64,000 nt of DNA, from the NCBI GenBank assembly GCA_964521255.1, contig CAZFRM010000022.1, forward strand, positions 1 to 64,000, written 5' to 3'. The DNA is from ZC4RG29 sp964521255. Lineage in GTDB: Bacteria; Bacteroidota; Bacteroidia; Cytophagales; Cyclobacteriaceae. Shown one piece after another: positions 43,328 through 50,849 of this stretch. The notes under the pieces are model-generated. The model was not told the origin of the DNA, searched no databases, and saw only the letters and a list, made by a program, of their open reading frames with translations. Numbering within the stretch: the first letter of the stretch is position 1; each line of letters begins with the position of its first letter. The position numbers and the translations under genes are program-made.

Positions 43328-43387
43328 TTCAAATATTCAATCCTTCAACTATTTAACTATTCCACTCATTCAGTCATTCACTCATTG
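43328..43387. repeat. 8-base-unit array between nuoCD and nuoE
   Basis: Seven units in a row on the plus strand: TTCAAATA, TTCAATCC, TTCAACTA, TTTAACTA, TTCCACTCA (one base longer), TTCAGTCA, TTCACTCA, then TTG. They fill most of the 82-base gap and stop 2 bases before the nuoCD stop codon. Confidence 0.7.
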
Positions 43388-43389
43388 TC

Positions 43390-45138
43390 TTACCGGTCAA
43401 TATCCGCCAGGACATAATCCATCGCTCCCAGTATACTCAACAGATCAGCAACTGTGTATCCTTTGCTGATGTAGGATATCATTTGCATGTGGGGGAATGA
43501 TGGTGTTCTTATCCGCATACGATATGGTGATGTATTTCCATCACTGATAGCATAGTAGCTATTAGCGCCCTTTGTTGCTTCAGTACAACTCATCGCTTCG
43601 CCACCGGGAATTACAGGACCCCAGCTCACACCGAGAAAGTGTGTGATTAAAGTTTCAATATCCTGCATGGTTTGTTTCTTTATGGGAGGCGTTGTGAGCG
43701 GATGTTCCGATTTGTATAAACCCTCCGGCATGTTTTTCCAACATTGCTCGATGATGCGAAGGCTTTGTCTCATCTCTTCGACGCGAACTTTGGCGCGATC
43801 ATAACAGTCGCCGTTATTTCCTATCGGGATATCAAAATCAAAATTCTCATATCCCGAGTAAGGTTGCTTCTTTCGAAAATCCCATTCAAATCCACATGCT
43901 CTTAATCCGGCTCCGGTAACTCCCCATTCAATAGCTTCTTCAAGTGTATAAATTCCAATGCCTACGGTTCGTGCTTTGAATAAACTGTTGCGCATCACCA
44001 TCGCGTCATATTCACGAAGTTTCTTTGGAAAATAATCCAGGAAATTTTTCACCAGTACCTCCCATCCTTTTGGAAGATCCTGGGCAACCCCACCTATTCT
44101 GAACCAATTCGGATGCATTCGACCACCACACACGGCTTCAACCACATCGAAAATTTTTTCACGATCGGTAAACATGTAAAACACCGGCGACAACTGACCT
44201 ACATCCTGAGCAAAAGTTCCATACCATACCAGGTGACTTGCGATACGAAAGAATTCACACATCATAATGCGAATAACTTTTGCGCGATCCGGCACTTCGA
44301 TGCCTGCCAGCTTTTCTACCGCTAATAAATAAGCAAGATTATTGTTTACGCCACCCAGGTAATCTACTCTATCGGTATAAGGAATGTAAGTGTGCCACGA
44401 TTGCCGCTCCGCCATCTTCTCTGCTCCACGATGATGAAATCCAATATCCGGAATTGCATCAACGATATCTTCTCCATCTAACTGTAACACTATTCGTAGT
44501 ACGCCATGTGTTCCCGGGTGCTGCGGCCCAATGTTGAGAAACATGAAATCACTATCATCACTCTGCGTTTGCAATCCCCAGTCTTCCGGGTGAAATTGTA
44601 AGTTGGCCTGTTCCCTGTCCTGCTTTTCATCAAACAAACGAAACGGTCCCATCTCCGTAGCTCGCGCAGGATGTTCTTTCCTTAAAGGATGGCCTTCCCA
44701 TGTTAAGGGCATTAAAATTCTTCTGAGGTTTGGATGTCCCTCGAACCGGATACCGAACATATCATACACTTCACATTCATACCAGTTAGCGTTTGGCCAA
44801 AGTTTTGTTATGCTGGGAATGAAAAGATGATCAGCATGCAGCGCTACCTTCAGACGTATGAAACTGTTTCGTCCGAAAGAGAAAAGATGATAAACAACTG
44901 AGAAATGAGGTGAAGGATAACCCAGCTCCTTCTTTCGTGAACGTTCATCTATTGCCGTGATATCATAGAGAAGGAGAAATGGCTTGGGGATGGCTGTCTT
45001 TAAATATTGCAAAACCTCAACAACTTTTTCCGATGGCAACCACAAGGTGACAATATCATCCTTAGTCGCCTGCCTGGTGAAAGTATCTTCACCAAACTTC
45101 AACTGTAAAAGCTCTGTTGGATCGAGAGACAGGGACAT
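43390..45138 (-). CDS. nuoCD: Fused NADH-quinone oxidoreductase subunit C/D (complex I, operon 2)
   Basis: A 582-residue fusion. Residues 1 to about 180 are NuoC (ECEVYDMFGIRFEGHPNLRRI, then the HPLRKEHPARATEMGPF linker), and about 190-582 are NuoD (LNIGPQHPGTHGVLRIVLQL, IGFHHRGAEKMAERQSWH, YTDRVDYLGG, and a C-terminus with ADLLSILGAMDYVLADIDR). The fused form is that of E. coli and many other bacteria (about 600 residues), unlike operon 1. The reading frame is continuous through the linker, so this is a true fusion. Confidence 0.96.
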   Translation of the reverse strand: MSLSLDPTELLQLKFGEDTFTRQATKDDIVTLWLPSEKVVEVLQYLKTAIPKPFLLLYDITAIDERSRKKELGYPSPHFSVVYHLFSFGRNSFIRLKVALHADHLFIPSITKLWPNANWYECEVYDMFGIRFEGHPNLRRILMPLTWEGHPLRKEHPARATEMGPFRLFDEKQDREQANLQFHPEDWGLQTQSDDSDFMFLNIGPQHPGTHGVLRIVLQLDGEDIVDAIPDIGFHHRGAEKMAERQSWHTYIPYTDRVDYLGGVNNNLAYLLAVEKLAGIEVPDRAKVIRIMMCEFFRIASHLVWYGTFAQDVGQLSPVFYMFTDREKIFDVVEAVCGGRMHPNWFRIGGVAQDLPKGWEVLVKNFLDYFPKKLREYDAMVMRNSLFKARTVGIGIYTLEEAIEWGVTGAGLRACGFEWDFRKKQPYSGYENFDFDIPIGNNGDCYDRAKVRVEEMRQSLRIIEQCWKNMPEGLYKSEHPLTTPPIKKQTMQDIETLITHFLGVSWGPVIPGGEAMSCTEATKGANSYYAISDGNTSPYRMRIRTPSFPHMQMISYISKGYTVADLLSILGAMDYVLADIDR

Positions 45139-45184
45139 GTTATCAGTTAAGTGGTTTTTAGTTAATCGTTATTCGTAAGACAGA

Positions 45185-45251
45185 GGTCATTAGTCAGTAG
45201 TCATTGGAGATGTATTACTAATGACTAATGACTAATGACCATTGACTATTG
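45185..45251. repeat. Heptamer-based 21-base-pair hairpin between nuoB and nuoCD
   Basis: The left arm (45,185-45,205) has units TCATTAG, TCAGTAG, TCATTGG and the right side (45,217-45,251) has ACTAATG three times, then ACCATTG and ACTATTG. Left arm and 45,220-45,240 pair at 20 of 21 positions around a 14-base loop. It lies inside the 116-base gap between nuoB and nuoCD. Confidence 0.75.
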
Positions 45252-45254
45252 CCT

Positions 45255-45896
45255 TCACATCGCTTCATCTGGCGAACGGAACTCTACCATCTTCTTCCGC
45301 ATTTCTGCTTTTCTATCTTTCACCGAAATTTTTTCTGGCCTTATCACACCTTGCTCGCCAATCGTCCAGCTTAGGGGCCGCGTTTCTTGTCCTACTCTTT
45401 CTGCAAGCAATGTGAGTCCTTCCATAAACGCATCAGGTCTTGGTGGACAACCCGGAACATACACATCCACCGGGAGAAATTTATCCACGCCCTGAACTAC
45501 ACTATAGATGTCATACATTCCACCCGAGTTGGCACATGATCCCATTGATATTACCCAACGTGGCTCCATCATTTGTTCGTGAAGACGTTTTATGATCGGC
45601 GCCATTTTTATAAATACTGTTCCGGCGATGATCATGACATCTGCTTCGCGCGGCGTTCCCCGGATTACTTCTGCACCGAACCGTGCCACGTCATATTTCG
45701 GTGTCATACTGGTAGCCATTTCAACAAAGCAGCAAGACAATCCAAAATGAAAAGGCCACATAGAGTTTTTCCTGCCCCATCTTAGCAGGTCGTGAACGGT
45801 GCTCAATACCATACTTTGTTGCACGGCCTCTTCCATTGAGCTTGTACCGCGCAATGCACCTACCGGATTGTTTGCATTACTTATCCACCAATTCAT
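45255..45896 (-). CDS. nuoB: NADH-quinone oxidoreductase subunit B, N2 cluster (complex I, operon 2)
   Basis: A 213-residue N2-cluster subunit. Ligands: FGLSCCFVEMA (tandem Cys), MGSCANSGG and VPGCPPRPD. Other marks are RKNSMWPFHF and PREADVMIIAGT. It has a C-terminal extension (GEQGVIRPEKISVKDRKAEM) absent from the operon-1 NuoB. The ATG at 45,896 overlaps nuoA by 20 bases; a later ATG at 45,836 is possible but would remove 20 residues from an N-terminus whose length fits the E. coli type. Confidence 0.94.
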   Translation of the reverse strand: MNWWISNANNPVGALRGTSSMEEAVQQSMVLSTVHDLLRWGRKNSMWPFHFGLSCCFVEMATSMTPKYDVARFGAEVIRGTPREADVMIIAGTVFIKMAPIIKRLHEQMMEPRWVISMGSCANSGGMYDIYSVVQGVDKFLPVDVYVPGCPPRPDAFMEGLTLLAERVGQETRPLSWTIGEQGVIRPEKISVKDRKAEMRKKMVEFRSPDEAM

Positions 45897-46323
45897 GCGA
45901 AATATTTTTCTTGATTAGCTTTTTATATGCCTTAATAATTTTCTTTCCATCTGGCCCAAAATTCAGCGCACCGTTTCTCCATTCGTAGATAAGAACAATA
46001 AAGAGCAGGCCTATAAAAACAACAACACCGGCGTATCCTACCCAGCCGAGTTCTCTAAATGCAATAGCCCATGAGAAAATGAAAATCGTCTCCACGTCAA
46101 AGATGACGAAGAGCATGGCGATGAGATAAAACTGGGAAGAGAAACGCAATCGTGCAGATCCGGCACTAAGTATACCCCCTTCGTAGGGCTCGTCGGTCGC
46201 ACGTTCTTTATGATGCTGTCCGAGAAAATGGGACAGTATTAGAATGGCGCCGATTAATGTAAAAACTATAGCACCATAGACCAGTAAAGGCCATAACACG
46301 GTATTTTCATCAGCACTTTCCAA
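45877..46323 (-). CDS. nuoA: NADH-quinone oxidoreductase subunit A (complex I, operon 2)
   Basis: A 148-residue three-helix subunit. The loop reads EPYEGGILSAGSARLRFSSQ, close to the ESGI/GSARLR form of E. coli NuoA and lacking the FECG cysteine of operon 1, followed by AMLFVIFDVETIFIFSWAI. It is the first gene of operon 2. No clear promoter motif was found in the stretch upstream, which leads into a repeat island. Confidence 0.94.
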   Translation of the reverse strand: MESADENTVLWPLLVYGAIVFTLIGAILILSHFLGQHHKERATDEPYEGGILSAGSARLRFSSQFYLIAMLFVIFDVETIFIFSWAIAFRELGWVGYAGVVVFIGLLFIVLIYEWRNGALNFGPDGKKIIKAYKKLIKKNISHELVDK

Positions 46324-46532
46324 AACTAATTTGCCTCCAGCAAATCACTTTAAGTTTTGATTAACTGAGATACCAGAAATGGGAAACCTCTTCTACAATT
46401 TATTTATTTGCAAAAGTGGCAACGCGAGACGCTAAATCGATTGCTTTGTATCAAGGTAGAACATGTCTTTATAAAAACCAAAGACAAGTTTATTTTTTGT
46501 AACAATGATTCTAGAGTTTTAAAATGCTCTTT

Positions 46533-46630
46533 TTCCCACAGAATTCGCAGATTGAAATGCACGCAGATTTGCGCTGAAGATTTATCTGCGACTTTTTCTG
46601 TGCTATTTCAATCCGGATGATCTGCGGGAA
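46533..46630. repeat. CGCAGATT-type imperfect palindromic repeat
   Basis: TTCCCACAGAATTCGCAGAT (with ATTGAAAT following) pairs loosely with ATTTCAATCCGG...GCGGGAA, and three CGCAGAT words lie between in both directions. It resembles the CGCAGATT repeats often seen between genes in Bacteroidota. Confidence 0.6.
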
Positions 46631-46866
46631 TGTATGTTCAAGCGCAAGATTTTCTAAGGCTTACCTTAAAGCACGTACCGATACCGTTCAGTTTCGAAAT
46701 AAGCGGACTCTACTGCAATGTCATTAAGTTAAGGAAATCCATAGCACAAAGAAATCACAAGGTTCCTTTTAATCAAGCAATCAAGGTACCTGCATTGCGT
46801 GTCGTGATCGTTTGCATTTCATAGAACATGCCCAGTCGACACACTGGCATTTATTTATTCATTTAA

Positions 46867-46912
46867 CCCGGAGCTAAGCTCCGGGCTACAGACAGGAAAT
46901 CCCTACGGGATT
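46867..46912. repeat. CCCGGAGCT hairpin plus AATCCC hairpin
   Basis: CCCGGAGCT-A-AGCTCCGGG (46,867-46,885) is a perfect 9-base-pair stem; AATCCC-TAC-GGGATT (46,898-46,912) follows after CTACAGACAGG. The pair forms one unit of GC-rich, repeat-like character. Confidence 0.75.
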
Positions 46913-46992
46913 ATAATTATTTAACTAATTCCTTAATCTTCTCACTACAACTGAACTAAAAAAGATTATCAACATGCGCTTGCTTGAACCAT

Positions 46993-47048
46993 AGAAATCA
47001 CAGAGGAGACACAGAGAAATTCCAAAGAAAATACCCTCTGTGATTTCT
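46993..47048. repeat. CACAGAGG hairpin
   Basis: AGAAATCACAGAGG (46,993-47,006) pairs perfectly over 14 bases with 47,035-47,048 around a 28-base loop; further CACAGAG/CTCTGTG words lie on each side to 47,073. A purine-pyrimidine-rich repeat of a kind often found between genes in Bacteroidota. Confidence 0.7.
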
Positions 47049-47121
47049 CTGAGCTTCTTTGAGGCCTCTGTGTAATAACTGTATTCCCTCAATTTAATGA
47101 CATTGCTCTAACTGATGGATA

Positions 47122-47772
47122 TCAAAACCTGCCAAACTTCAAAGTAACATTAACAGAAGCGCCGCTTAAGTCTTTATCTGAAAGTCCTTTGCCTTTACTG
47201 CCATCTGTAAAACGGTAGGACACTCCGGGGCTGAATCGCATCCACTTAAGAACGTTAAGCTCAAGCTGAATACCAGGCTCTATTACAAAGAACCAATTTT
47301 CATCATAATCATAGTTGTAATCGCCAGCGTTTTCATAGTCGTTCCACGACGAAGGCCGGTAGTATTGAAATGTAAAGCCCGCTCCGGTAGTCACGTGAAA
47401 ACCAACATGCACAGCTTTGTTGGAAGCAATTATATAATCGGTTACTAAACCAACCTGGCCATATTGATAGCTCATTCGCAATCCAGGCATCGAACTGAAA
47501 GATTCAGGAACTTCTATGTAATTGGTGCTACCGGTAAATCCCCCTCCAATCAATAATTTTTGATTTATAAACCATCCACCATATAACTCAACCATGTTGG
47601 CGAATTCTCCATTTATAGAAGTGAACTTGTTGGAAATTGCCCCATAACCACCTGATTTCTTAGGGCCGCTAAAAATCGTTTCAACATTGTCTTGTCCCTT
47701 AACTGTATGCATCAGGCCGCTAAATAAAACGACCAACACGATATACCTGATTGTTGTCATAGCTAAATTCAT
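47122..47772 (-). CDS. Outer-membrane beta-barrel-like protein
   Basis: A 216-residue exported protein: signal peptide (IRYIVLVVLFSGLMHTVKG, likely cut before QDN) followed by alternating aromatic and glycine-rich strands (GGWFINQKLLIGGGFTGS; FFVIEPGIQLELNVLKW) and a final strand ending VNVTLKFGRF with a terminal aromatic, typical of outer-membrane barrels. About eight strands fit. I cannot name a family or ligand. The gene stands alone between the repeat island and the oxidoreductase; the signal peptide also begins well at a second ATG, 47,760. Confidence 0.65.
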   Translation of the reverse strand: MNLAMTTIRYIVLVVLFSGLMHTVKGQDNVETIFSGPKKSGGYGAISNKFTSINGEFANMVELYGGWFINQKLLIGGGFTGSTNYIEVPESFSSMPGLRMSYQYGQVGLVTDYIIASNKAVHVGFHVTTGAGFTFQYYRPSSWNDYENAGDYNYDYDENWFFVIEPGIQLELNVLKWMRFSPGVSYRFTDGSKGKGLSDKDLSGASVNVTLKFGRF

Positions 47773-47833
47773 TTTCCTGGATAGGACAACAGACTAATCT
47801 CCTACCCCTATTAAAAAATGGAATAATTTATAT

Positions 47834-48892
47834 TCAGCTTTGAAAATGAATAGTCCTTCCTTCTTTACTGCTCCGGATAACCGCTTCGATTATTTTAATT
47901 ACATCTAAGGCTTGCTCAGGTTTAACAATGAGTTCTCCGCCTTCGCGAATAGCAGAATAAAGGTTATCGTAAAACCCGAGGTAGTTGCCTTGAAGGGTTT
48001 CAATCCGGCCTTTATAATGCAATGAATTAATTTGAGTGTTCAACATACCCCAGTTTTCAACGGCATCAACTCCCCAACCCTCCGAGCCTGGTTTACCACC
48101 CTCTTTCAATGCTTGTTCCTGCGGATCGATTCCATACTTTATAAACGACCCGTTCACACCATGAAGGATGAATCTTGGACCTGGTTCCCTTACGAGGTAG
48201 CTTGACTTCAATATTACCTGATGACTTTTATAATACAGATGGATGTCATAATAATCATCTGACTTTCCTCCTTCCCGTTGAACACCGGTGGTTGCTGAAA
48301 GTGATTGAGGCATCCCAAAAAGATCAAGCGCCTGGTCGATGAGATGTGAGCCAAGATTATAAAGTATGCCACCCCCGGGCCCCATTGACTCTTTCCATGT
48401 TGTATAATCTACCGCCGGGCGATAACGATCATAGTGAGCCTCAAATTCTACCAACGGGCCCAGCACGCCACCTTCAATAACTTTTTGAACTGTTTTAGAA
48501 TCACCGTCCCACCTTCTGTTATGAAAAACGGTAAGCACTTTCTTTTTCCTGATGGCCAGTTCAATGAGTTCACTCCCCTCGTCATAAGAAGTAACAAATG
48601 GCTTCTCGACCACCGCATGCTTACCTGATTCGAGTACCCTTTTTGTTAGTTCATAGTGGCTATCATGGGGGGTGTTAACAATCACCAATTCGATGTCTGC
48701 ATCGGCTATAATCTCTTCAAAGTTCCGTACCACCTGTACCTCCGGGTAACGTAACCTGGCTCTGTCTTTTGATCGTTCCAGTATCTTTGCTAAACGAAAT
48801 CCATTATGGGCGGTGAGTAATGGTGAGTGAAAAATCTCCCCCGACATACCATAGGAAAGGATAGCTGTATTGATAGGTTTGTGTTGAGTCAT
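47834..48892 (-). CDS. Gfo/Idh/MocA-family NAD(P)-dependent oxidoreductase
   Basis: A 352-residue cytosolic enzyme: N-terminal Rossmann-type domain (AILSYGMSGEIFHSPLL; IELVIVNTPHDSHYELTKRV), the family EKP motif in HAVVEKPFVTSYDEG, and a C-terminal alpha/beta domain (YNLGSHLIDQALDLFGMPQS). Members oxidise or reduce sugars, polyols and related compounds; the substrate is unknown. GYGMSG replaces the more usual GxGxxG as S-Y-G-M-S-G, which is common in this branch. It stands 100 bases from the divergent lysine-rich gene. Confidence 0.9.
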   Translation of the reverse strand: MTQHKPINTAILSYGMSGEIFHSPLLTAHNGFRLAKILERSKDRARLRYPEVQVVRNFEEIIADADIELVIVNTPHDSHYELTKRVLESGKHAVVEKPFVTSYDEGSELIELAIRKKKVLTVFHNRRWDGDSKTVQKVIEGGVLGPLVEFEAHYDRYRPAVDYTTWKESMGPGGGILYNLGSHLIDQALDLFGMPQSLSATTGVQREGGKSDDYYDIHLYYKSHQVILKSSYLVREPGPRFILHGVNGSFIKYGIDPQEQALKEGGKPGSEGWGVDAVENWGMLNTQINSLHYKGRIETLQGNYLGFYDNLYSAIREGGELIVKPEQALDVIKIIEAVIRSSKEGRTIHFQS

Positions 48893-48957
48893 GAACTAAA
48901 AATGTGGGATTGAAATTTTTTATCAAAGCGATATGTGTTTAGTGAAAGATATTTCTT

Positions 48958-48965
48958 TAACTTTT
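48958..48965 (+). promoter_or_regulatory. Candidate -7 box of the lysine-rich gene
   Basis: TAACTTTT, followed by GG, differs from TAnnTTTG in the last base; a TGTG lies at about the -33 position instead of TTG. It would start the transcript some 20 bases before the ATG at 48,993. Confidence 0.25.
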
Positions 48966-48992
48966 GGAAAGAAACAAAATCCTTATAATGCT

Positions 48993-49319
48993 ATGGCAAA
49001 AAAAGCTAAGAAGAAAGTATCAAAAGCGAAACCCAAAAAGTCCGCTAAAAAGGCAGTGAAGAAAGCTGCAAAGAAAGTAAAAAAAGCCGTGAAGAAAGTT
49101 GCAACGAAAGTTAAGAAAGTCGCGAAGAAGGTTAAGAAAGCTGCGAAGAAAGCTGTTAAAAAAGTAACTAAACCTGCAAAGAAAAAAGTTACCAGGAAGG
49201 CCACCCCTAAACCTGTTTCAGCTCCGGCCCCCGCTCCGGTTCCTCCTCCAGCGCCAAGCACACCACCACCATCTATCTTCAGCGCTGAGCCAACTTCAGA
49301 AGACTCCGGCTCCTTGTGA
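48993..49319 (+). CDS. Lysine-rich histone-H1-like protein with Pro-Ala tail
   Basis: A 108-residue protein: about 70 residues built from AKK, VKK and KKA repeats (KKAVKKAAKKVKKAVKKVA), then a PAPAPVPPPAP-type hinge and an acidic serine-rich end (EPTSEDSGSL). Lysine-rich proteins of this kind, found in Bacteroidota, chlamydiae and elsewhere, bind DNA and condense the nucleoid; this one's target is inferred only. The ATG at 48,993 (MAKKAKKK) is preferred over an upstream in-frame ATG at 48,933, which adds unrelated residues. The gene is followed by a strong terminator. The repeats make it prone to length change. Confidence 0.82.
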   Translation: MAKKAKKKVSKAKPKKSAKKAVKKAAKKVKKAVKKVATKVKKVAKKVKKAAKKAVKKVTKPAKKKVTRKATPKPVSAPAPAPVPPPAPSTPPPSIFSAEPTSEDSGSL

Positions 49320-49330
49320 TCCGGCTGAGA

Positions 49331-49365
49331 AAAAAAAAGCGATGATTCTCTCATCGCTTTTTTTT
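49331..49365. terminator. Bidirectional intrinsic terminator
   Basis: AAAAAAAAGCGATGA-TTCTC-TCATCGCTTTTTTTT gives a 15-base-pair stem with an A-run on one side and a T-run on the other, 11 bases after the lysine-rich gene stop and 22 bases beyond the stop of the MreB-like gene on the other strand. It can serve both converging transcripts. Confidence 0.9.
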
Positions 49366-49387
49366 ATTTCGTTATGAAATGGAATTG

Positions 49388-50413
49388 CTAATTAAAGAGC
49401 ACCCCTTTGTGCTTTTTAGTATCCTTTAAGACTTTCGATAATCCCTTGCTCACATTATATATAGAGTCTTTATCGAGATGCACCTTAAGGTTAATCTTTG
49501 ATTCAAATCTTTCTTTAAGGCCACGGAGCATAGCGCCACCTCCCGTGACGAACAAGCCGCTCTCATAAATATCCGCTGCCAGTTCCGGAGGGCAGGTCTC
49601 AAGAGTTTGTACGATTCCTAATTCAATGGAAGAGATAGACTTGTCCAATACCTCTGATACCTCACAGTGGTTGATCTTTCTCAACATAGGTATACCGGAT
49701 ATAAGGTCTTTACCGCGTACCATCATTGGTTGGGGTGCATTTTTGAGGTCACATATAACTGATCCTACCTGGATTTTAACTTGCTCGGCAGTCTTCATTC
49801 CAATAGCCATATTATACGTCCTGCGAAAATGATCCTGAATAGCCATATCAAATGAATCACCTGCAGTTTTCAATGATTGGAACGCTGCTACACCCGAAAG
49901 AGAGATAACTACAATTTCTGTAATGCCTCCACCTATATCTAACACCAGTTTTCCTTCAGGGGCATTGATATTTAAATCCAGGCCAATGGCAGCAGCCAAT
50001 GGTTCATAGATGAGATACTTGTTTTTAGAACTGAATTGATCTGTAACGTCACGCAACGCTCTACGCTCAACCTCTGTGGTATGGTATGGAACGCCTACAA
50101 CTATGTTTTCGAAACCTGTTAACCAGGAGCCTGAATAAACCTGGTGAACAAGGGCATGAATCAACTTTGTTGCAGAATCATAATCGGCAATTACGCCACC
50201 CCGCATCGGCTTAACCGGTTTGAGTTCATCATGCGTTTTCTCGTACATGGCGTAAGCGCTGTTACCCACAGCTTTCACCGAATTATCTTCAGTATTAAAA
50301 ACAATACAGGAAGGTTGAGAAAGAAGTACCCTGTCTTTATCCGCGACAGTAGTATTTGTATTTCCGAGGTCGAGGGCAAAGCTTCTGTTGCGGTTAAACT
50401 TTAGATTAAGCAT
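49388..50413 (-). CDS. MreB-like actin-family protein
   Basis: A 341-residue actin-fold protein. Phosphate-1 segment: FALDLGNTNTTVADKDRVLL; middle: MRGGVIADYDSATKLIHALV; phosphate-2: LVLDIGGGITEIVVISLSGV; adenosine motif: GLFVTGGGAMLRGLKERFES. These follow MreB order and length (about 340). MreB guides cell-wall synthesis and rod shape. The gene lies alone, with no mreC, mreD or pbp2 nearby, and the N-terminal GNTNTT replaces the usual GTANTL, so it may be a second, specialised paralogue; whether a canonical copy exists elsewhere cannot be seen. Confidence 0.8.
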   Translation of the reverse strand: MLNLKFNRNRSFALDLGNTNTTVADKDRVLLSQPSCIVFNTEDNSVKAVGNSAYAMYEKTHDELKPVKPMRGGVIADYDSATKLIHALVHQVYSGSWLTGFENIVVGVPYHTTEVERRALRDVTDQFSSKNKYLIYEPLAAAIGLDLNINAPEGKLVLDIGGGITEIVVISLSGVAAFQSLKTAGDSFDMAIQDHFRRTYNMAIGMKTAEQVKIQVGSVICDLKNAPQPMMVRGKDLISGIPMLRKINHCEVSEVLDKSISSIELGIVQTLETCPPELAADIYESGLFVTGGGAMLRGLKERFESKINLKVHLDKDSIYNVSKGLSKVLKDTKKHKGVLFN

Positions 50414-50849
50414 AGTATGATTCAGAATTAAAAGTTATCAAAGTTCTAAACTTTATGATGAGACTCACTTATAAAACGTAAAATAATATTACATCGTATC
50501 GAATTTATCTTACTATCACTGCCTTCACAGGAATTGAAGTTAAACCCTGGACAGGTAAGGAGCGGTCGAATCCTTTTCCGAAAGCTTACGGATCTTCCGG
50601 AGCTACTCTTTGTCGGTTGGAACAGGAAACTTAATTGGCAAAAAATGTTGACTGTCGATCAAAACAACATTTGAATGGATCAGTAGCTTAGCCATAATCC
50701 GTAAGCATGTGGAGTCGTTACCTGAATTTGCCCCGGATAAAATCCATCGATCAGAAAATCTGGTAAGGTGAGCTTTGAGGTTGATGATAAATAAAACTAA
50801 AGAAACTGTTCATTATGAGATACTACCTTACGGTGACGATGGGGAAATT
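50414..50849. other. 436-base stretch, possible decayed gene
   Basis: No intact gene is supported. On the minus strand one frame is open from 50,809 to 50,540 except for one TAG at 50,603-50,605; it reads, among others, TRFSDRWILSGANSG and LIDSQHFLPIKFPVPTDKE, then LRKIRKLSEKDSTAPYLSRV. The only ATG within is at 50,695. This may be a remnant or chance. Confidence 0.3.

Larger units (their letters stand above)
46715..47106. repeat. 20-base inverted ends enclosing nested palindromes
   Basis: GCAATGTCATTAAGTTAAGG (46,715-46,734) pairs with the sequence at 47,087-47,106 at 18 of 20 positions. The 352 bases between hold two other hairpin families. The ends resemble the arms at 37,651 (AATGTCGTTGAATTAAG). 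Confidence 0.75.
46324..47121. other. 798-base gene-free repeat island upstream of nuo operon 2
   Basis: No protein gene is supported here. The stretch holds four palindromic units listed separately: a GCAGATT-type repeat (46,533-46,630), an outer inverted pair (46,715-47,106), a CCCGGAGCT hairpin with a second one (46,867-46,912) and a CACAGAGG hairpin (46,993-47,048). The leader and promoter of nuoA must lie in the first 200 bases. Confidence 0.7.

Noticed and set aside
45185..45251. Short phased repeats looking like a CRISPR array
   Set aside because: Units of 7 bases follow without spacers, and no cas gene is near.
31111..46323. Operon 2 as a hydrogenase or formate-hydrogenlyase-like complex
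   Set aside because: NuoE, NuoF and full NuoG are present and NuoCD lacks nickel-site cysteines; the set is that of complex I.
7653..46323. Second nuo set as an assembly duplication
   Set aside because: The copies differ in most residues, fusion state and spacer sequence.
46408..46824. Short plus-strand frames in the repeat island
   Set aside because: They run through palindromic repeats, have no recognisable protein pattern and no promoter or start context.
48983..49354. Minus-strand frame of 123 codons opposite the lysine-rich gene
   Set aside because: It is the mirror of AAG/AAA codons, giving a Phe-rich string with no family; it also spans the terminator.
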